A DNA stretch of 64,000 nucleotides from Jonesiaceae bacterium BS-20 (lineage in GTDB: Bacteria > Actinomycetota > Actinomycetes > Actinomycetales > Cellulomonadaceae): the NCBI GenBank assembly GCA_039995105.1, contig CP146203.1:3348001-3412000 (forward strand), in the 5' to 3' direction. Below the pieces are notes generated by a model, which was not told the origin of the DNA, made no database searches, and saw only the letters and a program-made list of their open reading frames with translations. A program made the translations under genes and the position numbers. Below are positions 26,360-34,905 of the stretch, in pieces (position 1 is the stretch's first letter; every line of letters starts with the position of its first letter).

Positions 26360-28171
26360 TTAACAGGTGGATCTGGCAGGCTTGCCAGCCAGCCGGTCTT
26401 GGGTCCACTGAACTAGTTGAGGTGTCAAAGGAGAGTCTGAGTCAACCAAGGGCATGTGGTCTAGGCCAGGGTACGTACGGTACTCCAAGCCCTGCTCGGC
26501 CGCGCACATTTTGGTAACCCAGCCATCTTGCATGGACGCGAGAACCAAAGAATCGGCTTCACCCTGAGCGATCAATACGGGGACATCAATGGGGCCTGAA
26601 GTCTGTGGTGACACCGAGTTTTCACGGAGTTTGGCGGCCACTGGCCCTGCTGGATCAAATGCGTCGTCTGCAAACACCGCACCGGACATCTGGCTGGTGC
26701 GGGTGATGGAAGCTAGCGAATCTAAACCGCTAAAGCAGTTCTGCGCGACCTGATCGATGGTGTGTTGGTAGTCGCGGCGCAGGTAATCTTCAACCCCGAG
26801 TTCCGGGTATACCTCTTGCCAAGCGCCGGCAATGTAGGCGGACACAATCTTGCCTGGAGCAGAGTCTTTGACGTTGATTGCCAACTCGAAAAGATCGGTC
26901 GCTGGCGCCAGAGCGGCCACCCCAAGCACATTGAGGCTAGGCGCATATCTGCTAGCTAGACCGGCACTCCACAGTGCGCCGTGGCCGCCCTGGGAATGTC
27001 CCCAAAGGACGGTGTCATCGCTGAGGTCCAAGCCGGGCAGTTGCTGGGCCGCAAGTGCGGCATCGAGAACGTTGTATGCAGCGGGCGGGCCCACCAAGTA
27101 GGGGTGTGGTCCGGGCGTGCCCAAGCCTACGTAGTCCGAGGTGACCGCAGCCCAGCCCAGGTCGGCCATCTGTTCGGTTGCTGCCGTGGCGCCGCCATCA
27201 AGAGGCTTGGGAGCAAGCGAGGGGGCGCAAGCGGGGACAATGCCCGTGGTGCCGTGGGCAATGGCCAAGATGGGTTGCCCCTGCACAGCCTCTTCCGGGT
27301 TGACCACAACCGTGCCGCTGGCAACGGTGATCTCACCCCGGTCAGACGTGGTGGTGTACAGGATTCGCCACCCGGTTAGCCCCTCAGCAAGCCCACTGCC
27401 ACCTGCCCGGTCAGCCAGGGGCTCATACTTGATGAGTTGCCCTGCAGTTGCCGGTAGGGAGCCTGAAACTTGATAGAAATCGTCGGGCTCGGTCTTGGTA
27501 TCGCCGGACAACAGGATCCCGGTGACCAGCACTAATGCGGCGCCGCTGAGAATGCCAAAGCTACCCCACAGGACAGCGCCGGAACCTGAATTGTGTCCCG
27601 CCACGGGCCTGAGCTCCGCAGCCAGGGAGAGCTTTTGTGCGCGGTAGCACCGGCGCGCAAAAATAAGCGAACGCACCGCCTGAACAAGGAACCACAGTCC
27701 AAAAATAAGCTCAACTAGGCCAACAAAAAGAAGGGGCCAAACGTAAACCAGGACCGCGAACAAAAGCGAGGTGAATCCCAAAAATAAGCCACCGGCGCGA
27801 CCCAACTTGCCCGGCAACGGCTGATCAAACTTGGCTCGTACAACGGGTACTATCCGGGAAATCCCATTGAATACCAGCGACGCCAACATGAAAATGGCCG
27901 CCCATATTGAAGCTTGGGTGGGGAACATCCACAGCGCGAGTCCGTATGAGCCAAGAAAGACGGAGATGGTGGCTAGCAAATAGGAAGGCTGTTGGACCAC
28001 CACTTTGGCAGTGGTTAGAAGACTAACTAGCACCAGCCCCGCGCCGGCCAAAGCAATAAACCAACCTTGGTGCAGGAACGGGTGGAACGCCAAGTAGGTG
28101 CCAAGGGCACCCAACACTGGGGCAGAGGCAAGGGCAAACCAGAACCGCACGGCGGTGGGTGTTTGAGGCAT
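26360..28171 (-). CDS. Membrane-anchored alpha/beta hydrolase, secretory-lipase type, with DUF308-like N-terminus
   Basis: 603 residues. The first 230 residues hold about seven hydrophobic segments arranged like HdeD/DUF308 membrane domains, ending SGAALVLVTGILLSG. The remainder is a secretory-lipase-like alpha/beta hydrolase: oxyanion region AIAHGTTGIVPACAPS, nucleophile elbow GHSQGGHGALWSAGL, acid in IAQGEADSLV and His in YPGLDHMPLV. The catalytic domain should lie outside the membrane, giving a tethered lipase or esterase. Lipids released could feed the fatty-acid cluster at 6-13 kb (inference). It ends in RSTC. Confidence 0.82.
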   Translation of the reverse strand: MPQTPTAVRFWFALASAPVLGALGTYLAFHPFLHQGWFIALAGAGLVLVSLLTTAKVVVQQPSYLLATISVFLGSYGLALWMFPTQASIWAAIFMLASLVFNGISRIVPVVRAKFDQPLPGKLGRAGGLFLGFTSLLFAVLVYVWPLLFVGLVELIFGLWFLVQAVRSLIFARRCYRAQKLSLAAELRPVAGHNSGSGAVLWGSFGILSGAALVLVTGILLSGDTKTEPDDFYQVSGSLPATAGQLIKYEPLADRAGGSGLAEGLTGWRILYTTTSDRGEITVASGTVVVNPEEAVQGQPILAIAHGTTGIVPACAPSLAPKPLDGGATAATEQMADLGWAAVTSDYVGLGTPGPHPYLVGPPAAYNVLDAALAAQQLPGLDLSDDTVLWGHSQGGHGALWSAGLASRYAPSLNVLGVAALAPATDLFELAINVKDSAPGKIVSAYIAGAWQEVYPELGVEDYLRRDYQHTIDQVAQNCFSGLDSLASITRTSQMSGAVFADDAFDPAGPVAAKLRENSVSPQTSGPIDVPVLIAQGEADSLVLASMQDGWVTKMCAAEQGLEYRTYPGLDHMPLVDSDSPLTPQLVQWTQDRLAGKPARSTC

Positions 28172-28419
28172 CGATCAAACAATATCAGTGGGCTTTGCAA
28201 TTCACCCGGCATTGCGAGATGTGCCCCACAGCGTAGACACGAGACACTGATAACCTAGAAACCTTCCGCATGGGCTGGCGTAAGTGTTATCTTTGAGCGC
28301 AATGCCGCTTACGGGACGCTTTAGCGCGAGAACCTGTCAATACTCTGTAAGCGTGTACTTGGAACGAGTGTTGAGCGCTTCATAGGGGAATGGTGTGTTT
28401 TTAAACGTCGGGGGGCGCT

Positions 28420-29880
28420 GTGAGTGATGTCCTAAGGGAGCAGACAAGTCTCCAGCAGCAGTGGAAACAAGACATTGCTCAAGAAGTAGCGGAACACATG
28501 GCGTGGCTCATGGGCGCAGCCCGTAATATTGCCAGCCAGAGCATTGAAGCTGAAGATCTGCTGAGCGATGCAATTACAAAACTGTTTGCTTTGGCGGAGC
28601 CCAAGCCGCCGCAGATCAGTAATGTGCGCTCCTACCTCACCACGATCATGCGTAACGCCGCGATCGATTGGTCTCGCTCTCCCCGCTCCCGGGTCGAGGC
28701 GCAAGAGACCGAGTACTTTGTGGAGTTGGCCCACGATGATGAGTTTGAGCAGGCGCAGCTGCGCTCCGCAGACCTGCATAAAGAGTTCGCGGTGGTGCGC
28801 CAGGCGTTTGCCGAGCTGCAGGAGGAAGACCGCGACCTGCTTGAGCAGGTCCTGATCCAGGGACGCAAGGCGTCCGATGCCGGTAAGGACCGGGGGTTGA
28901 CCGCCGCGGCCGCGTCGGTTCGCGTGTTCCGGGCCAAGGTTGCGCTCAAGCGTCAGGTGCTGGTGCAGTTTCTGTGCCGGGGGGACCGTGAATGCGCGGA
29001 GAACGCCACCAAGATCACCGGCGAAGTGCAAGAAGAGCTTGCTGAGCAGGGTGACAAGGGCCGCGGCATGCGGCACGTGCATAGTTGTGAGCTGTGCAAG
29101 AAGAACTGGAAGCGTTTTGCGTACCTGTCCCGTGCCCTTGGTATTACCTCGGCGCTAACGGTTACGCTGCATGCCCCCAATTTCTTGGCCGCACCTGCCT
29201 CAGCCGCACCTGCCTCAGCTGCGGGGACCCCGGATTCGGATTCTAATGGTTCCGCCCCGCAAGCGAGTTCCAATGCGCTTGGGGCGGGAGCTGGGCCGTC
29301 AGGATCTGCTGGAGCCGCGACCGGTGGTGGCCAGCTAGCGGGCGGACTCGCTGCGGCCCAGGGTGCTGCGCGGTTGACCAAGTTCTTGCAGTCCAAGGCT
29401 TCACTTGTGATTGGTGTTGCCGCGCTTGTTCTGGCGGGCATTGCCGTGATTTTGCATAACGTCCTTGGGGGTGGTTCTGGCCTGACACAGACCCAGCAAC
29501 AGCGCGTGCTTAGCCCCAGCGAGCAGGTGAATGCCGTGATGGAGGCGCAAGTCAGCGCGGCCGGCGGCGTTGCTGATCTGGAGGTCACGTTCAATATTTC
29601 CGATGCCTCCTGGTGGACCCTAGAGCACCTCACCTTGGTACTGCCACAGGGCGCTCAGGTGCTCAGTGTTCCCCAGGACCTAGAGTGTGCGTGGGCTGGG
29701 CAGGTGGGAACCTGCGTTACCGAGACTCCAAACTGGTCTGTGAGTCACTTCACCTTTGAGGTTCCGGCAGATTGGGCTGATGGCTCGCAATCCGCTGAAA
29801 CTCAACAGTTTGCGGTGGATATCAAGGTCGCAACGGAGCGCAATATCGAGGTTGTGGGCCAGATGAAACGCTCGTTATAG
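28420..29880 (+). CDS. ECF-type sigma factor fused to a zinc anti-sigma motif, membrane helix and outer domain
   Basis: 486 residues from GTG. Region 2 of a sigma factor spans about 20-90 (EAEDLLSDAITKLFAL, NVRSYLTTIMRNAAIDWSRS); region 4-like helices span about 120-180 (REWALFT-like order: VVRQAFAELQEEDRDLLEQV and the HTH up to RVFRAKVALKRQV). H219, C223 and C226 form the HxxxCxxC motif of zinc anti-sigma domains (HVHSCELC). A low-complexity Ala/Gly/Ser linker (about 255-320) leads to one membrane helix (328-349) and a C-terminal beta-rich outer domain of about 130 residues. One polypeptide thus carries sigma factor, inhibitor-like domain and outside sensor. The next gene is a surface protein. 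Region 4 is weak, so DNA recognition is less certain. Confidence 0.75.
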   Translation: MSDVLREQTSLQQQWKQDIAQEVAEHMAWLMGAARNIASQSIEAEDLLSDAITKLFALAEPKPPQISNVRSYLTTIMRNAAIDWSRSPRSRVEAQETEYFVELAHDDEFEQAQLRSADLHKEFAVVRQAFAELQEEDRDLLEQVLIQGRKASDAGKDRGLTAAAASVRVFRAKVALKRQVLVQFLCRGDRECAENATKITGEVQEELAEQGDKGRGMRHVHSCELCKKNWKRFAYLSRALGITSALTVTLHAPNFLAAPASAAPASAAGTPDSDSNGSAPQASSNALGAGAGPSGSAGAATGGGQLAGGLAAAQGAARLTKFLQSKASLVIGVAALVLAGIAVILHNVLGGGSGLTQTQQQRVLSPSEQVNAVMEAQVSAAGGVADLEVTFNISDASWWTLEHLTLVLPQGAQVLSVPQDLECAWAGQVGTCVTETPNWSVSHFTFEVPADWADGSQSAETQQFAVDIKVATERNIEVVGQMKRSL

Positions 29881-29930
29881 AAGTTTCTTTCCTAAACGTG
29901 AAATGGATTTGAGGCTGTCTCGTCCTAGTT

Positions 29931-29959
29931 GTTGAGGCACAAAACGATGGTGCTTCAAC
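29931..29959 (+). terminator. Hairpin between the sigma fusion and surface-protein genes
   Basis: GTTGAGGCAC (29931-29940) and GTGCTTCAAC (29950-29959) pair with one G-U around a 9-nt loop, followed by the pyrimidine-rich ACTATTTTCTTTCT. It lies 30 bp before the next GTG and could attenuate rather than fully end transcription. Confidence 0.55.
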
Positions 29960-29989
29960 CACTATTTTCTTTCTAGGGAAGGGGCACAC

Positions 29990-32389
29990 GTGAGTCTTGG
30001 CTCATCAGTTCTGCCTGCGTCACATAGCAGTGGCGCTTTAACCTCCGGTAACCGGGGAGGGTCCTTGTTCCGCAAGGCCATGTCATCTTTTGCCATTGCA
30101 AGCTTGGCAATCGGCACCTCGCTCCTCGGAGCCTCCGCAGCCCAGGCCGCGGACATCAACATTCCAGATCCTGTCCTCCTTGAGGCAATCAACAAGGCAA
30201 TCGACCCGACTCGTGCGGCTAATACCCCTGTCACTCAGGATGAGGCCGATGGTGTGAACGATTTACAACTTGCTCAAAACGTGATGATCTCGGACCTCAC
30301 CGGCTTGGAAGCGTTTGGAAACCTGACTCAGGTAGGGCTTAATGGTACTTTCAGTGATCTGGCGCCACTGAGCGGCCAGGAAAACTTGGTTTCTCTATTT
30401 GCTACTAGCCCTAATGTCGAGGCGTTTCCCGCCCGCGACTTTCCATCTTTGGTCAACGTACTCTTGCAAGACACAAAGATATCTGATCTGCAAAATGTTG
30501 CGGACTCATCCGTTGATTCCATGCTCGCTTTGGTGTTTCCAAATGCCCCAGTTGCATCGTTACAGCCGTTGAGCGGCAAGGAATTGATTAGCATTCTACA
30601 GTTTGGCGGATGGACGACGGGAAGCGGCGGATGGACGACGGGAGACCCTAACGACTACACAATGGTGACGCAGGGTATAGAACGTTCTCCTATTAGCGAC
30701 CTAAGTCCGTTAGAGACGCAGAAGAATGCGCTGTTGGTGTTTACCAATAGCAGTATTAGCGACCTAAGTCCGCTGGCTGCGAATGATACGTTAGGGGTCA
30801 TTCTAGGGGACATGAACTTCATTAGTGATCTCTCAGTTCTCCCGGATAATGTGCAGTATTGGAACTTTGCTGATCAAGAGGTTGATCTAGGGTCAGCTGC
30901 AGTTGGTGCCTCTATTGCCAACCCGCTGCGTGACATCGAGGGTGGAGTTGTTACAATCAACCCCGCAAATGCTCCTGAAGGCTTTGTGGATAACGGTGAC
31001 GGTACCTGGTCCTTCACCAACGTTGGTGAAAAGGTCATTCCGTTCCACTGGCAGGGGGAAGAAGGAGAGGTCACTGATTTGAACTACGATTTCGACAGTG
31101 TCTTCTCCGGTACGGTCACCGTTAACGTGACCGAGGGTGCCATTACTGCTGGAGATGTTGCCATTGATGGTGTTGCTGGTATTGGCCAGGAACTGACCGC
31201 GCAGACTTCCGGTTGGGAACCTGCAGATGTTGAGCTTGGTTACCAGTGGTTTGTTGATGGTGAGCCTGTGGCAGGTGCGACTGATTCCACCTTTGTTCCA
31301 TCCGGTGAGCACGCTGGTAAGGACGTAACCGTTGAGGTTACGGCTACTAAGCCTGGTTACACACCTGAGAGCGTTGAGTCTGACCCGGTAACCGTTGCTG
31401 TTCCATCCGTAGTGGTTGGTCCAGATACGGTTAAGCCCGGTGAGAACGTGATCGTTGAGGGTGAAGGATTTGCCCCCGGCGAAGAGGTTGAGATTACGGT
31501 AACCCCTGGTGGACCAACCGTGACCGTTGAAGCCGATGAAGACGGTAATATCACCGCAACTGTTCCTGTTCCTGAAGATGCAGCAGACGGTGACTACACC
31601 GTAGGTGCTGAGGGTAAGGACAGTGGAGTAACCGCTGAGGATGACTTCACCGTTGCCGGCGAATCTGTCACCGCGGGTGTCATCACTGCTGGCAAGGTCT
31701 CCATTGAGGGCGTTGCTGGTATTGGTAAGGAACTGACCGCGCAGACTTCCGGTTGGGAACCTGCAGATGTTGAACTTGGTTACCAGTGGTTTGTTGATGG
31801 TGAGCCTGTTGCCGGTGCTACCGGTGAGACGTTCGTTCCATCCGGTGAGCACGCTGGTAAGAACGTGACCGTTGTGGTTACCGCCACCAAGCCCGGTTAC
31901 GGATCGCAGACTGCTACCTCCGACCCGGTCAAGGTTGCTACGCCTGCCATCACGGTTGCTCCATCTCCAGCCAAGCCTGGCGATGACCTCACCATCAAGG
32001 GCGAGAACTTTGCACCCGGTGAAGAGGTCACCGTAACCGTTGGCCCAGACGGTGCGACTGTAACCGTTAAGGCAGACGAGAACGGCTCCTTTACCGCAAC
32101 GGTCAAGGTTCCTAACGATGCCAAGGCAGGGGACTACACGGTAACCGCCAAGGGTGCCAAGAGTGGTTTTGTTGCTGAGAGCGATTTCAGTGTTGCAGCT
32201 CTGGTCGTAGACAAGACTGACGACGAGCAGACTGTAACCGATGGCAAGAAGCCCGCAGACGACTCAACCAACCTGGCACAGACCGGACTGGCTGAAACTG
32301 CGCCAATCTACTTGATCGCAGCTGTTCTACTGGCACTGCTTGGAGCTGGACTGTTGACCGCACGTACGGTTGCACGTCAACGGAACTAA
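29990..32389 (+). CDS. Sortase-anchored internalin-like surface protein
   Basis: 799 residues from GTG with AAGGGG upstream. A long-leader signal peptide ends near SLLGASAAQA. Residues about 45-290 are irregular leucine-rich repeats of internalin type (ISDLTGLEAFGNLTQVGLNG, SPISDLSPLETQ, SISDLSPLAAND). Two Ig-like modules follow (about 385-480 and 565-660, each with ELTAQTSGWEPADVELGYQW), each with a strand-rich module (PGENVIVEGEGFAPGEEVEI). The C-terminus has LAQTG at 762-766, a hydrophobic helix and a basic tail, so a sortase should anchor it. Likely an adhesin or envelope-binding protein. It may belong to the regulon of the preceding sigma factor (inference). Confidence 0.86.
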   Translation: MSLGSSVLPASHSSGALTSGNRGGSLFRKAMSSFAIASLAIGTSLLGASAAQAADINIPDPVLLEAINKAIDPTRAANTPVTQDEADGVNDLQLAQNVMISDLTGLEAFGNLTQVGLNGTFSDLAPLSGQENLVSLFATSPNVEAFPARDFPSLVNVLLQDTKISDLQNVADSSVDSMLALVFPNAPVASLQPLSGKELISILQFGGWTTGSGGWTTGDPNDYTMVTQGIERSPISDLSPLETQKNALLVFTNSSISDLSPLAANDTLGVILGDMNFISDLSVLPDNVQYWNFADQEVDLGSAAVGASIANPLRDIEGGVVTINPANAPEGFVDNGDGTWSFTNVGEKVIPFHWQGEEGEVTDLNYDFDSVFSGTVTVNVTEGAITAGDVAIDGVAGIGQELTAQTSGWEPADVELGYQWFVDGEPVAGATDSTFVPSGEHAGKDVTVEVTATKPGYTPESVESDPVTVAVPSVVVGPDTVKPGENVIVEGEGFAPGEEVEITVTPGGPTVTVEADEDGNITATVPVPEDAADGDYTVGAEGKDSGVTAEDDFTVAGESVTAGVITAGKVSIEGVAGIGKELTAQTSGWEPADVELGYQWFVDGEPVAGATGETFVPSGEHAGKNVTVVVTATKPGYGSQTATSDPVKVATPAITVAPSPAKPGDDLTIKGENFAPGEEVTVTVGPDGATVTVKADENGSFTATVKVPNDAKAGDYTVTAKGAKSGFVAESDFSVAALVVDKTDDEQTVTDGKKPADDSTNLAQTGLAETAPIYLIAAVLLALLGAGLLTARTVARQRN
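31142..32221 (+). repeat. Tandem duplication of a 540-bp module in the surface gene
   Basis: The units 31142-31681 and 31682-32221 each encode one Ig-like and one strand-rich module of 180 residues in total. A stretch near 31191-31269 recurs at 31731-31809 with a single base difference, whereas the rest has diverged, which points to recombination holding the Ig core alike. Confidence 0.8.
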
Positions 32390-32444
32390 CTCGAACCAAA
32401 TAAGCAGTCTGCCTTGGGGGAGGCACCTCGAAGTGAATAAGCCC

Positions 32445-32576
32445 CTTGATCCGGGTACCACCACTAACTGGTGCAGGATCAAGCATTACACCTATGGAAC
32501 CCCCTAGATTGCCGCAGGTGTAACAATAAAGAACCGGTTTGCTTGAGCACGTTATGTGCCCGGGCAAACCGGTTCT
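32445..32576. terminator. Two terminator hairpins in the 32390-32696 intergenic region
   Basis: First: CTTGATCC (32445-32452) with GGATCAAG (32476-32483). Second and stronger: AGAACCGGTTTGC (32530-32542) with GCAAACCGGTTCT (32564-32576), each perfect. They separate the plus-strand surface gene from the minus-strand rocD. No gene is seen in the rest of this 300-bp gap. Confidence 0.7.
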
Positions 32577-32696
32577 CTTGTCCCCAGAACATCAGCAGCG
32601 GTGATCTGACTCAGTGGCAGCGACCCAGCGCTAAAGGGGCTGCTTGGTTTAGTGGAATCAATATCGAGCGGTGTGTACGTGGGGAACGAATCATGA

Positions 32697-33926
32697 CTAG
32701 CGGTCTGTCTGCAAGATGCTGAGTACCTTGTGGAACTGGGTCACCAAGAAGCCAAGTTCCTCGGGCGTCATGTTGAGCGGTGGGGCAAGACGTAACGTCG
32801 CTCCGTGGGTCTCCTTGGCAAGTACTCCGTGGCGGGCCAACAGCTCGCAGACCTCACGCCCGGTGCCCAGACTTGGGTCAACATCCACTCCGGCCCACAG
32901 ACCAACCGTGCGTACCGCAGTGACACCGTGCCCTATTAGGGCGGACAAGTCTTGGCTGAGACGGACGCCGAGCTCACGTGCATTCGCCAGTATCTCTCCC
33001 TGTTCCAGAAGATCGAGAACGGCGAGCCCAATGGCGGCGGCTAGCGGATTACCGCCAAAGGTCGAGCCGTGTTCACCAGGGCGCAACACCTCCATGACCT
33101 CGCGGCGCCCTACGACGGCGCTCAGCGGCATGATCCCGCCGCCCAGGGCCTTACCCAGCAGCATCAGGTCCGGGGTGACACCCAACCGGGCGCACTCGGT
33201 AATTGCTCCGGTACGCCCCAACCCAGACTGAATCTCATCAACGATGAGTAGTACCCCGTGTTCCTCGGTGATCTGACGGACCTCGCCTAAGTATCCGTCC
33301 GGAGGAACGATCACCCCGGCCTCACCCTGGACCGGTTCAAGCAGGACAGCAACGGTGTTTTGATTTATGGCTTGGTTAATAGCGTTGGCATCCACATAAT
33401 CCACAACGGTGAAACCCGGCGTATACGGTCCAAAGTCAGCGCGTGCCTGCGGATCATCTGAGAAGCTAACGATCGAAATTGTGCGGCCATGAAAATTATT
33501 GCCAGCCACCACAATATTGGCTTGGTCCGCAGGGACCCCACGGACCCGGTAACCCCACGCCCGCACAATCTTGAGGGCAGACTCAACCGCCTCCGCCCCC
33601 GTATTCATGGGCAGCACCATATCGAGCCCAACAAGCGCCGCCAACCGGGCCGCAAACGGCCCCAAAAGGTTGTGGTGAAAGGCGCGGCTAGTCAGGGTCA
33701 ACCGGCCCAACTGATCGGTTGCGGCAGCAATCAGTGCGGGGGGCCGGTGCCCAAAGTTCAACGCCGAGTAAGCGGCTAGGCAATCCAGATACCGGTTGCC
33801 GTCAATATCTGTCACCCACGAGCCTTGACCCTGGGCGAGCACAACTCCAAGCGGTGCATAGTTATGTGCCAAAACCTGGTCCTCAAGGTCTATAGCAGCA
33901 ACTGACTTAGGGCTTTGTACGGTCAT
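32697..33926 (-). CDS. rocD: Ornithine aminotransferase
   Basis: 409 residues from the ATG that overlaps the upstream hydrolase stop (ATGA). Class III PLP aminotransferase: PLP Lys in LLGKALGGGIMPLSAVVG, Asp in LLIVDEIQSGLGRTG, and N-terminal substrate residues in DCLAAYSALNFGHRPP typical of OAT. It converts ornithine and 2-oxoglutarate to glutamate-5-semialdehyde and glutamate. Coupled translation with a guanidino-modifying hydrolase suggests a two-step route from arginine to glutamate semialdehyde. A start 24 nt further upstream is possible but lacks a separate ribosome-binding site. Confidence 0.93.
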   Translation of the reverse strand: MTVQSPKSVAAIDLEDQVLAHNYAPLGVVLAQGQGSWVTDIDGNRYLDCLAAYSALNFGHRPPALIAAATDQLGRLTLTSRAFHHNLLGPFAARLAALVGLDMVLPMNTGAEAVESALKIVRAWGYRVRGVPADQANIVVAGNNFHGRTISIVSFSDDPQARADFGPYTPGFTVVDYVDANAINQAINQNTVAVLLEPVQGEAGVIVPPDGYLGEVRQITEEHGVLLIVDEIQSGLGRTGAITECARLGVTPDLMLLGKALGGGIMPLSAVVGRREVMEVLRPGEHGSTFGGNPLAAAIGLAVLDLLEQGEILANARELGVRLSQDLSALIGHGVTAVRTVGLWAGVDVDPSLGTGREVCELLARHGVLAKETHGATLRLAPPLNMTPEELGFLVTQFHKVLSILQTDR

Positions 33927-34759
33927 GACCTCAACTCCAACGTGCAGCATTTGATCGAACCGCCACCACGGCGAAGTTCGCTTAACTCAACCAAGACCGG
34001 CTCAAACCCTGCCGCTCGTAGTAGCAGGTGAAAATCAGTGGCCCCGGGCGAGGTAACTACGTGCAGCCCATCGCTAAAAGCATTGAGCCCAAACTCGTGG
34101 GCGCTCGCAGCACTGACCTTGAGCGCCTGAGGGAAATGAGTTTTCAAAAGGTTCAAGGACGCTTGGTCAAAGGCACTTGGCAGGTACGCAATCTGTGGTC
34201 CGGATGCACCCGGAGTGGGATCCAAGACGGTCAGGGCCGTGTCTAGGTGGTAAAACAATGGGTCAATCAAACGCAGGGGCAGGACCGGGCGGTCAAATAC
34301 ATCTGCCAGCTCCGCGTGACTTTGGGGATCGCTGCGGAACCCGTATCCGGCCAATAGGCGGCCGCCAACCAGCAAGATGTCGCCCTCACCCTCAGAGTTG
34401 AAGGATGGCGCAACGGGTCGTAGCCCGTTATTGGCAAACCACGCCAAAAATAGGTCTTGCTCCGCCTCACGCTGCGGGTAGGCAAACCTGGCTCCATACG
34501 CAATGCCGCCGGCCACAAACCCGCCATTGGCCGTGTACACCATGTCCGGTAGACCCGGGGCGGGATCAATGAGCCGAACGGTGAACCCAAGGTCAAGGTA
34601 GGTTCGCCGCAGCGCCTCCCATTGCTTGACCGCGAGAGCGGTATCCGGCGGTTGTGCGGGGTCCATCCACGGGTTGATTGCGTAGCTGACGGTGAAGAAC
34701 TCGGGGCGGCACATCAAAACGGTGCGTGGCTGGGCCGAGCGTATTGGCGTTGGATTCAT
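33923..34759 (-). CDS. Arginine dihydrolase/deiminase-like (DDAH-type) amidinotransferase-fold hydrolase
   Basis: 278 residues of the penta-repeat amidinotransferase fold. Visible active-site elements are DMVYTANGGFV, the acidic EGEGDILLVGG, the His in LFYHLDTALTV, and the catalytic Cys of SIKCCTLEL at the C-terminus. Such genes are often labelled dimethylargininase. However, the Asn in TANGG replaces the Asp of arginine deiminases (TRDPSF-like), which is reported for ArgZ-type arginine dihydrolases that release ornithine, CO2 and ammonia. Coupling to rocD, which consumes ornithine, favours that reading; dimethylarginine hydrolysis to citrulline remains possible. Confidence 0.8.
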   Translation of the reverse strand: MNPTPIRSAQPRTVLMCRPEFFTVSYAINPWMDPAQPPDTALAVKQWEALRRTYLDLGFTVRLIDPAPGLPDMVYTANGGFVAGGIAYGARFAYPQREAEQDLFLAWFANNGLRPVAPSFNSEGEGDILLVGGRLLAGYGFRSDPQSHAELADVFDRPVLPLRLIDPLFYHLDTALTVLDPTPGASGPQIAYLPSAFDQASLNLLKTHFPQALKVSAASAHEFGLNAFSDGLHVVTSPGATDFHLLLRAAGFEPVLVELSELRRGGGSIKCCTLELRS

Positions 34760-34905
34760 GAGCCCTCAACCGTCCTTGGGTGGTCCTTTAACGCTAACCC
34801 CACCTCGCACCATTGACCATAGGTAGCCAAAACAGGGGCTAACGTTCAACGGCGGTTTGCGGTGAGTTCACGTATTTTATGGGCTTGTCGGGGTAGGTTT
34901 TTGCT

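Noticed and set aside
28432-29633. Two long minus-strand frames under the sigma-factor fusion
   Set aside because: They are antisense to a gene with sigma and zinc-motif text and have Arg/Ser/Pro- or Leu/His-rich shadow composition.
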